Shown one piece after another: positions 34,700 to 44,684 of a stretch of DNA of 64,000 bases (its first letter is position 1; each line of letters begins with the position of its first letter). Source of the stretch: an uncultured Glaciecola sp. (GTDB lineage: Bacteria; Pseudomonadota; Gammaproteobacteria; Enterobacterales; Alteromonadaceae); contig CAJQOP010000007.1 in NCBI GenBank assembly GCA_905479945.1, positions 39,965-103,964 of the forward strand, in the 5' to 3' direction. The notes under the pieces are model-generated. The model was given only the letters and a program-made list of their open reading frames with translations. It searched no databases and had not been told where the DNA came from. Made by a program: the position numbers and the translations under genes.

Positions 34700-35623
34700 T
34701 TATAAATTAATTGTTTTTAAAAATTCTGTAATTGAATCATGGAAAACTCTATTCCCTCTTCGATTCCAATGAGTATCAAAAGGTAAATAATGAGCAAGAG
34801 AAAATTTATTTGACGCTACTAAATCTAGGGTACTAAACTCTTTTTCAACATTCGAAGTGAATAGCCTCCAGTTATCATCAAAATTCCTAATTAAAGAATC
34901 TAGACGTTTATCTGAAGTTTGTTTCCAATATATCTGTTCCTTAATTGGAACTCTTACAATTGTCACTTTATCAAATGAAGCCAGAAGATCGTTTATAGCC
35001 ATCATTTCGCAACTAACAAAGTTCATATCTGCTGAGATGTCAACCTTGCTATAGATGGTGTCTAATTTTATTTTTTGCGCATCGATTTTTCTATATAAGA
35101 CTTTGCTAGTAAGCCTCTTGACAAAGGTCTTTAAAATCCAACGTATTAGTAATTTTGGTAAATACTTTTGTGACGTTTTCCATGACATAAAACTAGCAAT
35201 GTCTTTCTTTGAGTTTCTACTATTAAAGAATTGTTTAGCGATAAGCCAAAAATTAGGATGATAAATAAAAATTAGGTGACTACGATTGCCTACGAAGTAT
35301 TTGTTCAAAACATTACTCTGTTCAACCATAGACATAGGCATCCCTATGTTGAAAACCTCACAAAATCGAGGAGACAGCTCATACCAGTTATATCCCTTAT
35401 CTACAGACATTCCCATCGCATAAGATGTGCCAGATAGCACGGTATTCGCACTTACATCACAAGGTCCTCTAAGTCCAAATTTATTGGAAGTAAAAGAAAA
35501 ACCAAGATACTCACTGCCAATATCAACATTTTTTTCGAAACGTAAACCGAAGCGTAAACTCGACTGGAAGAGCGACAGCCATTTTCGCCCAAGAATAGGA
35601 TTAGAAAAATCTATTTTTTTCAT
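34700..35623 (-). CDS. SGNH-hydrolase-like protein of polysaccharide loci
   Basis: 307 residues, no clear signal peptide or membrane span. VLSGTSYAMGMSVDKGYNWYE resembles block I of the SGNH fold (Ser in GTSY), and near the C-terminus FDTHWNRRGNRVFHD matches the block V Asp-x-x-His pattern seen in AlgJ/AlgX-like acyl-transfer proteins (DTHWN-x-x-G). I infer acetylation or deacetylation of the glycan or its lipid-linked unit. The gene overlaps wzx by 4 bases. Function uncertain. Confidence 0.62.
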   Translation of the reverse strand: MKKIDFSNPILGRKWLSLFQSSLRFGLRFEKNVDIGSEYLGFSFTSNKFGLRGPCDVSANTVLSGTSYAMGMSVDKGYNWYELSPRFCEVFNIGMPMSMVEQSNVLNKYFVGNRSHLIFIYHPNFWLIAKQFFNSRNSKKDIASFMSWKTSQKYLPKLLIRWILKTFVKRLTSKVLYRKIDAQKIKLDTIYSKVDISADMNFVSCEMMAINDLLASFDKVTIVRVPIKEQIYWKQTSDKRLDSLIRNFDDNWRLFTSNVEKEFSTLDLVASNKFSLAHYLPFDTHWNRRGNRVFHDSITEFLKTINL

Positions 35624-36846
35624 AAACCTATTCTTCTTCTGCTTAAAAAAATCACCGATAATAGAAGCGCGATTAATGTATATGATGTCAAATTAGCCGC
35701 AACGGCTCCATAAATTCCAAATTTAGGAGTAAGTAAATAATTAACACACAAACCAACCAAACCAGCTAAGATTACGATTCTTGAATAAATCTTTTCTTTA
35801 CCTAGTGCAAGAAGCCATTGAGTCCCAAATCCATGAATAATTGCAATGGCGAAAGGCAGAGTTGAAAACACCTGTAACGCATAAACTCCACTTATAAATT
35901 CATCACCAAGTAAAACTTTTATTAATGTTTCAGCAAACAAAAATATTATTAAAGACAAACTTAAACCAATTCCTATCAAAACCGGCAAGAAATCCTTAAC
36001 CATTTTATCTAAGTCCCTATTGCTTTGTTTCTTAGAAAAATAGGGGAAAAGTGCATCGATTAAGGGCACAAATAGCCCTCTAATAGCGCTCACTATTCGA
36101 TAAATACCTGCAAACAAACCAAATATTGCAGGTTGTAAAATTAAACTTGCAACCATAACATTTCCGTCCCCTAAGATACTGCCCCCAGCTCTAACCAAAA
36201 ATGAATTCCAACCCTCTGTGATTACTTTTACAGCATCTTTAATACTCGCTAATTTAATACTAACTATCGAGGCGACTAAACACAACGACGTCGCAAAAGC
36301 TATAAGGTTCCCAACTAAAAAAGCAAGCATTACAAAGGCTGTATCATCTTCGTCTTTAACTAAAATAAACAACATTACCAAGGCTATAGCCTTTGATAAA
36401 ATTTCTAATTTAGCTACCAATGCAGTCTTACCTATCCCTCGAAGAAACCAATTGAGACTCACTGATTGAAAAAAACTAGCTAATAACGTAAATATTAAAA
36501 GTACGTTATCATCGAACAAGTCGAAAAAAATACGTAGTAAAATAATAAAAACTAAGCATATAAAAAACACTATAGTTTGCGACAATAACACGGAAGAAAG
36601 AAAACTAGATAAGTAGTTATTATCTTCCCGAGCCCTCGATACCAAACGTGTACCGTTGTAAGCAAAACCATACTCAACCGCTTGCCCAACTATAAAACCC
36701 ATCGATTGGAAGAACAAAAGAATTCCGAAGTTCTCAAGCCCTAAGGTTCGAGCCAGATATGGAAGTGTCACTATTATAAAAAGGTATCTAGCACCATGAG
36801 CTATATATAAAGCTGTAACATCTGAAAAAATAGAACGATTAATCAC
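35620..36846 (-). CDS. wzx: Polysaccharide repeat-unit flippase (Wzx-like)
   Basis: 408 residues with 12 or so transmembrane helices and the MATE/PST family start YIAHGARYLFIIVTLPYLARTLGLENFGILLFFQSMGFIVGQAVEYGF. Later WNSFLVRAGGSILGDGNVMVASLILQPAIFGLFAGIYRI matches the mid-protein region of Wzx proteins. It moves undecaprenyl-linked units to the periplasm for Wzy. Low-GC, Ile/Leu-rich coding as is common for wzx genes. Starts 4 bases after wzz. Confidence 0.88.
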   Translation of the reverse strand: MINRSIFSDVTALYIAHGARYLFIIVTLPYLARTLGLENFGILLFFQSMGFIVGQAVEYGFAYNGTRLVSRAREDNNYLSSFLSSVLLSQTIVFFICLVFIILLRIFFDLFDDNVLLIFTLLASFFQSVSLNWFLRGIGKTALVAKLEILSKAIALVMLFILVKDEDDTAFVMLAFLVGNLIAFATSLCLVASIVSIKLASIKDAVKVITEGWNSFLVRAGGSILGDGNVMVASLILQPAIFGLFAGIYRIVSAIRGLFVPLIDALFPYFSKKQSNRDLDKMVKDFLPVLIGIGLSLSLIIFLFAETLIKVLLGDEFISGVYALQVFSTLPFAIAIIHGFGTQWLLALGKEKIYSRIVILAGLVGLCVNYLLTPKFGIYGAVAANLTSYTLIALLLSVIFLSRRRIGL

Positions 36847-36850
36847 TAAA

Positions 36851-37873
36851 TTATATACCGTTCATCGTATCTTTTTGTTTAAACGTATTCCTAACCAATA
36901 CTAAAAGGCACCCCATCAGTCCTCCTATCAAAAGTCCCACTATCGCGATAGTGGGCCTATTGGGCTTAACTTCATCGTCATTAATAACCGCAGGGTCTAT
37001 AGTTTCAAAAATATACTCTTCTCTTATTTCTGTGAACATTAGTGTTTTTGTCTGCTCTTCGATAAGTTGGTAAAGAAGACTACTGATTTCAGTATTTTTG
37101 GTTTTCTCCACCTGCACTTTCAAATACTCAAGGCTGCGGTTAGCCTCCACTTGGTCCCTGACCTTTATTCGCAAATTAAGGTCGTCAACAAGTTTATCGA
37201 GCCATTGCTTTGCGATCTCAGGTGAATGGTGTTCTAAGCTTAGAATAATCATTGAGTTATCGGCTCTAGGGGAAATAGATAGAATATCCATGAATACTTC
37301 GTATGCCTCTAGCGCTGACGGCTTTGCCTTAAATGGTGGAGAGACAACTCTGACCCATGTGTTTAGTGTGATATTATATATATCTTCGTCGTAAATAAGA
37401 GTCCGCTCGTCAAATGACCATCCTGCAGAAGCCATAAGAGGGACCAAAATATCGTGATTTTCAATAAAATCCATAATAAATTTTCTCGAAGTTAGCACTT
37501 CCAGCGCGACGGCTGATTTATCTGAACCGTCCCCACTTAAATCTATCCCTGCAAGGGACGCTATTCCTCCGAATTGATTCGCAAGTGCAGCCAAACCGCC
37601 CTGTTGCTCATCACTTATCGGTGATAGCAAAACCTGAGAACGATAAATATTTGGTTGATAAATTGCAAAAACCACGCTGGCGACCGACATCAAAAATGTA
37701 CAAACAACAATTAATATTTTTCCCTTCCATAAAATTGAGAATAAAACCCCAAAATCAATAGAGTCCTGCTCCGCAAAATCCTCTTCCGAACTTTTTCTAT
37801 TTATACAGCACCTAGAATTTCCTTCCTCTTCAACGTAAGACATATTTTTTTTACTATTACTTATGTCATCCAT
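36851..37873 (-). CDS. wzz: Wzz-type chain-length determinant protein
   Basis: 340 residues from ATG 37873, with GGGAG upstream; the TTG-led extension would overlap wza and is less likely. An acidic N-terminal tail of about 40 residues leads into the DFGVLFSILWKGKILIVVCTFLMSVASVVFAI transmembrane helix, a long periplasmic coiled region (QWLDKLVDDLNLRIKVRDQVEANRSLEYL), then PNRPTIAIVGLLIGGLMGCLLVLV. This is the Wzz layout with Pro-rich second helix. No C-terminal kinase domain, so a Wzc kinase is missing from this locus. Sets polymer length with Wzy. Confidence 0.9.
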   Translation of the reverse strand: MDDISNSKKNMSYVEEEGNSRCCINRKSSEEDFAEQDSIDFGVLFSILWKGKILIVVCTFLMSVASVVFAIYQPNIYRSQVLLSPISDEQQGGLAALANQFGGIASLAGIDLSGDGSDKSAVALEVLTSRKFIMDFIENHDILVPLMASAGWSFDERTLIYDEDIYNITLNTWVRVVSPPFKAKPSALEAYEVFMDILSISPRADNSMIILSLEHHSPEIAKQWLDKLVDDLNLRIKVRDQVEANRSLEYLKVQVEKTKNTEISSLLYQLIEEQTKTLMFTEIREEYIFETIDPAVINDDEVKPNRPTIAIVGLLIGGLMGCLLVLVRNTFKQKDTMNGI

Positions 37874-37877
37874 ATCT

Positions 37878-40529
37878 TTACAAACTCCCAATCGCAGCCA
37901 ACGCCACAGCAGTCTGATAGATAATCTGCGTAACTCCCTGCCATAAACTAATATTATCGTAATTCGTCACATCTCTAGGCACAACAATAGTATCACCTGG
38001 TGCCAACCCAATTTTATTTGAAGTCGTAAACCAAAAGTTTGATTCAGGAATAAAAACAGAACCATCCGCTTTCACTATATATATATTGGAAGCATCACCA
38101 TATTCTTTTACCCCACCGGCTTTAGATATATAATCTGCAATTGTTAGCGTAGGATCATACCAATGCGTTGCAGTAACAAAAACCTCACCAATAATTGAGA
38201 CTGCAGGAGTAATGTTTGGAATAACTAACTTATCGCCATCTTTTAATTCGATATCTCGGCCTAGATCATCATTGACTAATGCGTCGATATTAATGACCAA
38301 TCTTCCAATCGGCTTGGTATTGGTAAGATCGTTTAGCACCTTTGTCGCATTATCATAATCAATCGTTTTCGAAAACTGACTATTCGAAAGATTATTATTT
38401 GCTAACTGTTGCCGTAAATCCTCTACGGCTTTATTGATGCTTTCTTCTTCTTTTTTCTGAAGTTCTTCACGGGTAAAAACGGCAGCTTCAATACTAGCTT
38501 CATTTGTTAACCCGCCAGCTCGTTTTAGCAAACCACTTAAGGTTTCTCCTTTAGCTATTTGATAAGTTCCAGGAAAAACAACTTCGCCAGAAAGTGTCAC
38601 AATGTTATTTTCATACCAGTCAGGAATTCGAACAATATTTAACACATCTTTGGACGATAACTTTACTTGCGCCTTCTCATTTAAGGCCATTTGTTCAATA
38701 AGATTAATTTGCTTATGCGTTGTATGGGCGCTCCCCCCGCCATAGCCCACTGAAGTTATTTCTGCGCTTGCAAGGTGTGCAGATTCGGTCAAACCACCTG
38801 CTGAGCGTAATGTATTTGCCAATGAATTGTTGTTAGCTATGGGGTAAACGCCAGGAAACTTAACTTGCCCCACCACTTCAATAAGTTGAACTGAGCGAAG
38901 GTCCGACGCTTCGCTCTTTAATCTAGCAATTACCGGCGCCAATAATTGTTTGCGAGAATAGTTAAATTTGTCAGCATTTAAAAATTGTTTTGTGGTAAAT
39001 GCCTCAAGTTCATTTTTTTGAACGAATTCAGCCTCAGTAGATTTGCTGTCATCTGAAGAGGTCTTTACATTACCGGCTGTGATCTTTGTTTCTAGTTCGC
39101 TTGCTGAATCATATGACACTCTATTAAACAAAAGAATTTGGTCTAGCGCCTTTAAATCAGCATCAAAATTGCTGTTGATCACATCGGAGGGCGAAAATTG
39201 AATAATAGTAGTGTGAGCATCAAACTTTGCGCGACGAATAATTAAGCCATAGTTCAAGTCTGTGTTGTTTAGGATCGCAGCGGTGTTAACTACCGCACTT
39301 AACACACGTTTCTGGTCTAAAGACACAAGTTGGGGACTATTTATTGCCCCTAACACACGAATAGCATTGGTAAATTCCAAACTAGCTTTGGGAACCGACA
39401 CAAAGTCACCATTTGTTAATTGAGCGCTATTTTGGCTTTTGTCGTTCGAGTTGATACTCAATATAGTCAAGCCATTTGTAATATCATTTCGAACTAATTG
39501 GATAGATTTTTTATCCGCGTTGGGCATAAGACCACCCGCCAATGTCAACAAGTCATCAAACGACTCATTGCTGGTTAATTCATATATAGCAGGTCTTCTG
39601 ACTTCGCCATCGATAGAGACAATTTTTGAGACCGTAGGAACAAAAATAACATCGCCTTGCTGTAATCTAATGTCGTTTTCAGTGTTGCCATAAACAATGA
39701 GGTCATATAAATCAAACCGAGTCAGCGTTTTACCGTTTCGCTTAATTTCAATGTTTCGAAGTGAGCCGATATTACTCACCCCTCCGCTATTAAATAAGGC
39801 CGTTGTTACAGTAGACAGTGAATTTAGCGTTAGCGTTCCAGGGCGATATACCTCCCCTACCAAAAACACCTGTATGGTTTTTAGCTGCCCCATGGTGATG
39901 AAGGCTTGAACACCAATTTTTTGTTGCTCATATTTTTGAAGAATTAATTGTTTTGCTTCATTGTAAGATGTACCCGCGATAGAAAGAGGCCCTAACTCTG
40001 GAATATCAACATTGCCCTCGTTGTTAACAATAAGTTCATAACTGCCAGTTTCTTTGCCGTACAATTGTAACTTGAGAGAGTCGCCCGGACCAATGGTATA
40101 GTCATTAGGTACTGGAACATTAGTTTGAGGAACTGCTGAAACTCGTTCCGAATTAAACAGCTCGTAACCAAACGGTTTTAGTTGGTTACTTTTTGATTCA
40201 ACAACACTTTGCTTCGCTAACTCTTTAGACACTTCGGTTTCATCGACTTGTCTTTGAACTGGCTCAACAGCTGCTGTATTAGCAGTTATTTGTGTTGCAT
40301 CTATTCCATTTAAAATAGATAGATCAAAGCCCATCTGCTTTGCAAGTTGCTCCTGTTGAGCTCTAGGCAAGTTTTTAAATTGTTCAATTTGTTGTTGCGA
40401 AGGCACGAAAGACTGGGAGTATACGGAAGCGGATAAGCTTAATAAAAAGATAGTAATAATGGCTTTATTTGCATTAAAAATTTGAATTAAATTAAATTGT
40501 TCGCAACATTTTACAAAAACGTTATTCAT
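37878..40529 (-). CDS. wza: Polysaccharide export outer-membrane protein, multi-SLBB Wza-like
   Basis: 883 residues from ATG 40529; the ORF to 40574 adds 15 residues ahead of the signal peptide (AIITIFLLSLSASVYS, cleaved before QSF). Contains the Poly_export domain (YTIGPGDSLKLQLYGKETGSYELIVNNEGNVDIPELG) and about six SLBB repeats, each with GEV-x-x-PG-x-Y...AGG, e.g. GEVVFPGTYQIAKGETLSGLLKRAGGL. At more than twice the length of E. coli Wza it fits the long form seen in Vibrio and Alteromonadales. No lipobox Cys after the signal, unlike E. coli Wza. Last gene reading right to left is the first of the operon; promoter expected at 40575-40757. Confidence 0.92.
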   Translation of the reverse strand: MNNVFVKCCEQFNLIQIFNANKAIITIFLLSLSASVYSQSFVPSQQQIEQFKNLPRAQQEQLAKQMGFDLSILNGIDATQITANTAAVEPVQRQVDETEVSKELAKQSVVESKSNQLKPFGYELFNSERVSAVPQTNVPVPNDYTIGPGDSLKLQLYGKETGSYELIVNNEGNVDIPELGPLSIAGTSYNEAKQLILQKYEQQKIGVQAFITMGQLKTIQVFLVGEVYRPGTLTLNSLSTVTTALFNSGGVSNIGSLRNIEIKRNGKTLTRFDLYDLIVYGNTENDIRLQQGDVIFVPTVSKIVSIDGEVRRPAIYELTSNESFDDLLTLAGGLMPNADKKSIQLVRNDITNGLTILSINSNDKSQNSAQLTNGDFVSVPKASLEFTNAIRVLGAINSPQLVSLDQKRVLSAVVNTAAILNNTDLNYGLIIRRAKFDAHTTIIQFSPSDVINSNFDADLKALDQILLFNRVSYDSASELETKITAGNVKTSSDDSKSTEAEFVQKNELEAFTTKQFLNADKFNYSRKQLLAPVIARLKSEASDLRSVQLIEVVGQVKFPGVYPIANNNSLANTLRSAGGLTESAHLASAEITSVGYGGGSAHTTHKQINLIEQMALNEKAQVKLSSKDVLNIVRIPDWYENNIVTLSGEVVFPGTYQIAKGETLSGLLKRAGGLTNEASIEAAVFTREELQKKEEESINKAVEDLRQQLANNNLSNSQFSKTIDYDNATKVLNDLTNTKPIGRLVINIDALVNDDLGRDIELKDGDKLVIPNITPAVSIIGEVFVTATHWYDPTLTIADYISKAGGVKEYGDASNIYIVKADGSVFIPESNFWFTTSNKIGLAPGDTIVVPRDVTNYDNISLWQGVTQIIYQTAVALAAIGSL

Positions 40530-40757
40530 TAAACTTTTTCTTCCTATTACCTGCGACCGTGCAGAATTTTCCATAGACCGCGATCCTACTGAAATATGCT
40601 CTAAATGTCACACCTAATCGTAAACTTTCGCCCTATTTTGGATTGAATTCGAATGTAAGCCCTCTTATTTAACAAACTTGCAACTTCAACGATTAATACT
40701 GCATACTGCATCCGGACATACAGAAAAATAAAAACAAACTGTTTTCAAGGAATAATA

Positions 40758-42254
40758 ATGACGATAGAAACACAAAATGATCGAAGCTTTGTTGGTCATC
40801 CTATGGGATTACTCACGCTAGCGGGAACCGAAATGTGGGAACGCATGAGCTATTATGGCATGCGCGCACTTTTAGTTCTTTTTATGGTTTTAGCAGTTGA
40901 AGATGGCGGAATGGGCTTGACCGTTGCGACCGCTTCAGCAATATATGGACTATATACGGGTGCCGTATATTTTTTCGGGCTACCCGGAGGCTGGATTGCT
41001 GATCGCTTAATTGGTGGTCAAAAAGCGGTATTTTATGGCGGCATCGTGATCATGATTGGTCACATAATTTTAGCCATTCCTTCCGACTCCACGTTTTTCT
41101 TCGGTTTGATTTTTGTTGTACTAGGTACAGGCTTGTTAAAACCTAATATCGGTGCAATGGTTGGGCAATTGTATTCGCCGACAGATTCAAGACGCGATAG
41201 CGCTTACACTATATATTATATGGGTATTAATATCGGCTCATTGATAGGCTATGGCGTTTGTGGCTATTTGCAAGTCAACATGGGCTACCACTGGGCATTT
41301 GGCGCCGCTGCTATCGGCATGGGTATTGGTCTGATCCAATACAAATTGACACTTGGTAGTATTGCCGGTATTTCGGACAAGCCCGTTGTACCGCTAACGC
41401 CAGCTGCTGAGAAAAAAGCGTATGTAGTTATTATTGGTTTCCTGATAGCGTTGGCTGCACTTACCATATCGGTTTACACCGGTATCGTTGGCTTTGACCC
41501 AATTGTTGTAGCAAAGTATGTTGCTGTTGCAATCACCTGTATTTTCTTATTTTATTTTGCTTATATCTTCTTTGGCGGCAACCTAAATTCCGACGAAAAA
41601 AGACGCATGGGCGCTTTGTTTTTGATTTGTTTGGCATCAACTTGCTTCTGGGCTGGTTTCGAGCAAGCAGGTTCCTCGCTTAACTTATTTGGTCAAGACT
41701 ACACGCAACGCATGATGGGAACGTTTGAAATCCCACCGGCGTGGTTCCAATCAGCTAACTCCATTTTTATCATTATCTTGTCGCCGTTCTTTGCTTATAT
41801 GTGGATGGCATTAGGTAAGCGAATGATTGAACCAAGTTATAGCGTTAAGTGTGCGGTTGGACTGATCATTATGGCGTCTGGCTTTATCGTTATGTTCTTT
41901 GCCGCTCAACTTGCAGCAAGTGGCTTAAAAGTAGCGCCTTATTGGTTGGTAGCAACCTACTTCCTACATACTGTTGGTGAGCTTTGGTTAAGCCCTGTTG
42001 CATTAAGTGCGGTAAGTAAGCTTTCACCAAGACGTTTTGCTGGACAAATGATGGGCGTATTCGTACTTACCTATTCAATGGGAAGTATTATTGCGGGTAT
42101 ATTCGCGGGTAAATTCGATCCAAATCAAATTGATCAAATGCCTGGGCTTTACTTACAAATTACCTACTTCAGTGTCGCAATTGGTATCGTACTATTGCTG
42201 CTATCCATGAAAACAGGTAAATGGGAAAAGTTGGCTGACAAAGAAGCTAGCTAA
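40758..42254 (+). CDS. POT-family proton-coupled di/tripeptide transporter
   Basis: 498 residues with 12-14 hydrophobic helices. The N-terminal GTEMWERMSYYGMRALLVLFM contains the ExxER motif of proton-peptide coupling. GLLKPNIGAMVGQLY and SAYTIYYMGINIGSLIG are the PTR2 signatures, and FAGQMMGVFVLTYSMGSIIAGIFAG lies near the end. Imports short peptides with protons. AAGGAATAATA precedes the ATG. Stands alone with its own terminator, divergent from wza. Confidence 0.94.
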   Translation: MTIETQNDRSFVGHPMGLLTLAGTEMWERMSYYGMRALLVLFMVLAVEDGGMGLTVATASAIYGLYTGAVYFFGLPGGWIADRLIGGQKAVFYGGIVIMIGHIILAIPSDSTFFFGLIFVVLGTGLLKPNIGAMVGQLYSPTDSRRDSAYTIYYMGINIGSLIGYGVCGYLQVNMGYHWAFGAAAIGMGIGLIQYKLTLGSIAGISDKPVVPLTPAAEKKAYVVIIGFLIALAALTISVYTGIVGFDPIVVAKYVAVAITCIFLFYFAYIFFGGNLNSDEKRRMGALFLICLASTCFWAGFEQAGSSLNLFGQDYTQRMMGTFEIPPAWFQSANSIFIIILSPFFAYMWMALGKRMIEPSYSVKCAVGLIIMASGFIVMFFAAQLAASGLKVAPYWLVATYFLHTVGELWLSPVALSAVSKLSPRRFAGQMMGVFVLTYSMGSIIAGIFAGKFDPNQIDQMPGLYLQITYFSVAIGIVLLLLSMKTGKWEKLADKEAS

Positions 42255-42278
42255 CTATTGAGTTAAGAAACTGATAAC

Positions 42279-42314
42279 AAGCGGTGCTACTTTTAAGTAA
42301 CACCGCTTTTTTTT
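42279..42314 (+). terminator. Intrinsic terminator of the peptide transporter gene
   Basis: AAGCGGTG (42279-42286) pairs with CACCGCTT (42301-42308) with further pairing inside (CTACTT/AAGTAA), followed by a run of eight T. Confidence 0.92.
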
Positions 42315-42388
42315 AATAAAAAATAAATCTATTGGGCTAAGTTTGCTACCATCATGTTTATAAGGCAGTCGTTATTAGATAAGTGTGA

Positions 42389-42679
42389 GTGAGCGTGAAA
42401 TTCTATACATCAACAAAAAAGATCCCAGCATTAGCAAACAAACCATTGACCGAACGTATGGCGTTATTGGAAGACGCAGCTAAGCGCATGACCGTGCCAG
42501 AGAAAACAATATTAAACGTGCTGAAATTAATGATTATCGTTCCTGTGTTTGCTCTTATTCTTCAAGTTGCAGATAATTGGCTTACATTGCTTTGGGCGGC
42601 TTTAATATTATTACTTTACCCTCTTCTTATTAAGCCGATACAATATTCACTAAGCGCAAAATATTTAAAAAATTCGTAG
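42389..42679 (+). CDS. Small hypothetical membrane protein
   Basis: 96 residues starting at GTG 42389 (or GTG 42395). A polar N-terminal part (KIPALANKPLTERMALLEDAAKRMTVPEK) is followed by two transmembrane helices (LMIIVPVFALILQVADNWL, LLWAALILLLYPLLI) and a short basic tail. I recall similar unnamed proteins in Alteromonadales (possibly DUF6170) but cannot assign a function. It has no clear operon partner; galE follows after 64 bases. Confidence 0.7.
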   Translation: MSVKFYTSTKKIPALANKPLTERMALLEDAAKRMTVPEKTILNVLKLMIIVPVFALILQVADNWLTLLWAALILLLYPLLIKPIQYSLSAKYLKNS

Positions 42680-42743
42680 CGCAAACTTTATTTGTCACAT
42701 TTATACGATAAAGTAGAGTTATCAACATAAAAGGAGCTCATAC

Positions 42744-43763
42744 ATGAAATCAATACTTGTCACCGGCGGCACAGGTTATATCGGCAGCCACACCGTGCTC
42801 CAACTGCTTGAAGCTGATTACAAGGTAGTTATTCTCGATAACTTTTCTAATTCTTCTGATGAAAGCTTAAAACGTGTTGAAAAAATCACAGGCAAACAAG
42901 CCACACTTTACGAAGGTGATATTCGCGACACTGAATTATTGAATCGCATTTTTTCTGAACACAGCATTGACGGCGTAATTCACTTTGCTGGGCTTAAAGC
43001 CGTAGGCGAATCCGTTGAACAGCCGCTTAAGTATTACGAAAATAATATGTACGGCACGCTAAACCTGTGCAAAGCAATGCAAGCCAACGGTGTGAAGAAC
43101 ATCGTATTTAGTTCATCGGCTACCGTATATGGTGATCCTACTGAACTGCCACTACATGAAAACCTCCCTACAGGCTCACCAACTAATCCTTATGGTCAGT
43201 CGAAGTTGATGGTTGAATTGATGCTTACTGACCTATTCAAAGCTGATAACGAATGGAATATTGTACTGCTTCGGTACTTTAACCCAGCTGGCGCGCACCC
43301 GAGTGGTTTAATTGGTGAAGATCCAAACGGCATTCCAAATAACTTAATGCCGTTTATTACTCAGGTGGCAACGGGTAAACGTGAATTTTTAAGCGTATTT
43401 GGTGACGATTACGACACAATTGATGGCACTGGCGTGCGTGATTACATTCATGTTGACGACCTTGCCAATGGCCATTTAAAGGCGCTGTCTAAGCTTGCTG
43501 ATGGCTCTGGCTTAGTTACCTATAACTTGGGCACAGGTCAAGGCTATAGCGTGCTTGAAATGGTAACTATGTTTGAACAAGCTTCAGGACAAAAAGTACC
43601 TTACAAAGTCACGCCAAGAAGAAGTGGTGATGTTGCAGCTTGTTATGCCGACCCTACACTAGCTGCTGAAGCTCTGGGTTGGACAGCTAAAAAAGGATTA
43701 AAAGAAATGTGTGAAGATTCATGGCGCTGGCAGTCTAATAATCCAAATGGATACAAAGCCTAA
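42744..43763 (+). CDS. galE: UDP-glucose 4-epimerase GalE
   Basis: 339 residues with [34 protein letters not shown] (NAD site), [28 protein letters not shown] (catalytic Ser), and [11 protein letters not shown] (Tyr-x-x-x-Lys). Interconverts UDP-glucose and UDP-galactose, possibly also UDP-GlcNAc and UDP-GalNAc. AAGGAGC precedes the ATG. Its place beside the polysaccharide locus suggests it supplies UDP-Gal for the glycan. Confidence 0.96.
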   Translation: MKSILVTGGTGYIGSHTVLQLLEADYKVVILDNFSNSSDESLKRVEKITGKQATLYEGDIRDTELLNRIFSEHSIDGVIHFAGLKAVGESVEQPLKYYENNMYGTLNLCKAMQANGVKNIVFSSSATVYGDPTELPLHENLPTGSPTNPYGQSKLMVELMLTDLFKADNEWNIVLLRYFNPAGAHPSGLIGEDPNGIPNNLMPFITQVATGKREFLSVFGDDYDTIDGTGVRDYIHVDDLANGHLKALSKLADGSGLVTYNLGTGQGYSVLEMVTMFEQASGQKVPYKVTPRRSGDVAACYADPTLAAEALGWTAKKGLKEMCEDSWRWQSNNPNGYKA

Positions 43764-43782
43764 CAGCTAAATGTAATGCACA

Positions 43783-43820
43783 AAAAAAGGGGCAGAGTTA
43801 TTTAATCTCTGCCCCTTTTT
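43783..43820. terminator. Bidirectional terminator between galE and mlaA
   Basis: A 14-bp stem (AAAAAGGGGCAGAG / CTCTGCCCCTTTTT) with a 10-nt loop. T-runs are present on both strands, so it serves the convergent galE and mlaA-ccm transcripts. Confidence 0.95.
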
Positions 43821-43838
43821 TGTCTCTCTGTATATTGC

Positions 43839-44684
43839 TTACATATCTTTAAACAACTCTTCGAAATTCGAAAAGTCTTCTTCTTCTTCTTCAAGCTCAT
43901 CTTCTGTTTTTACGTCTAATTTACCATCGCTCACCTTAAAGGCTAAACGCTGAAAATACGCATCTCGAACAAACAAATACTGATCGGTTGAGCGCTCTAA
44001 TAGTGCCTCTTGATCTAATAATGAAGCTCTTGTTTCAAGCACTTTAATAACGGTTGCGCCAATAACATAAGGGTCTTCAAGCACTGTCATCGGCCAATAG
44101 ACATTATCAACAACCGTGCCTGTGAAGCTCCTAAAATCTGAGGGCCCTAAGGCAGGTAACATTAGGTACGGCCCTGTGCCCAGCCCCCACACGCCTAGCA
44201 CTTCACCGAAGTCTTCTTCTTTTACTTTCATGCCGAGTTCAGAGGCAACATCAAATATACCCACAATACCAATAGTACTGTTTACTAAAAAACGGCCAAC
44301 ACTGGTCAGTGAATCAACGGGCTTGCCCTGCAATAAGTTATTCACCGCACTTGCTGGCTCACTCAAATTCTCTGATGCGTTAAGCAAACCTGTTCTAACA
44401 AATTGAGGAGTGACCGCAACGTAACCTTTCGTCAGCGGTTTAACTAAGAATCGGTCGAGCACTTCAAAGTTAAAATCCCAAACAAGGCGGTTAATCGACT
44501 CTAAGGGGTCAGTATTACTTTCTTCACCAGATAGCTCAGGCTGTTCATCTCGCTCAGGCTGACCTTCATTCTGTGCTGGACTATCATTTTGCTCTTGCTT
44601 TACCTGTTCGCTAACAGGCTGGCTCGCACATCCGCCCAATCCTAGGGCAAAAAGAACAAGAACTATTTTTATCTTATCTATCAC
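43839..44684 (-). CDS. mlaA: MlaA (VacJ) outer-membrane lipoprotein
   Basis: 281 residues with a lipoprotein signal VLVLFALGLGGCA (lipobox LGGC) and then a long acidic linker. The MlaA domain follows: NRLVWDFNFEVLDRFLVKPLTKGYVAVTPQFVRTGLLNASENLSEPASAVNNLLQGK, VASELGMKVKEEDFGEVLGVWGLGTGPYLMLPALGPSDFR. It removes mislaid phospholipids from the outer leaflet as part of the Mla system. An unusual acidic tail (EDELEEEEEDFSNFEELF) ends the protein. The start ATG shares a base with the ccmI stop, so it is probably co-transcribed with the ccm operon. Confidence 0.94.
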   Translation of the reverse strand: MIDKIKIVLVLFALGLGGCASQPVSEQVKQEQNDSPAQNEGQPERDEQPELSGEESNTDPLESINRLVWDFNFEVLDRFLVKPLTKGYVAVTPQFVRTGLLNASENLSEPASAVNNLLQGKPVDSLTSVGRFLVNSTIGIVGIFDVASELGMKVKEEDFGEVLGVWGLGTGPYLMLPALGPSDFRSFTGTVVDNVYWPMTVLEDPYVIGATVIKVLETRASLLDQEALLERSTDQYLFVRDAYFQRLAFKVSDGKLDVKTEDELEEEEEDFSNFEELFKDM

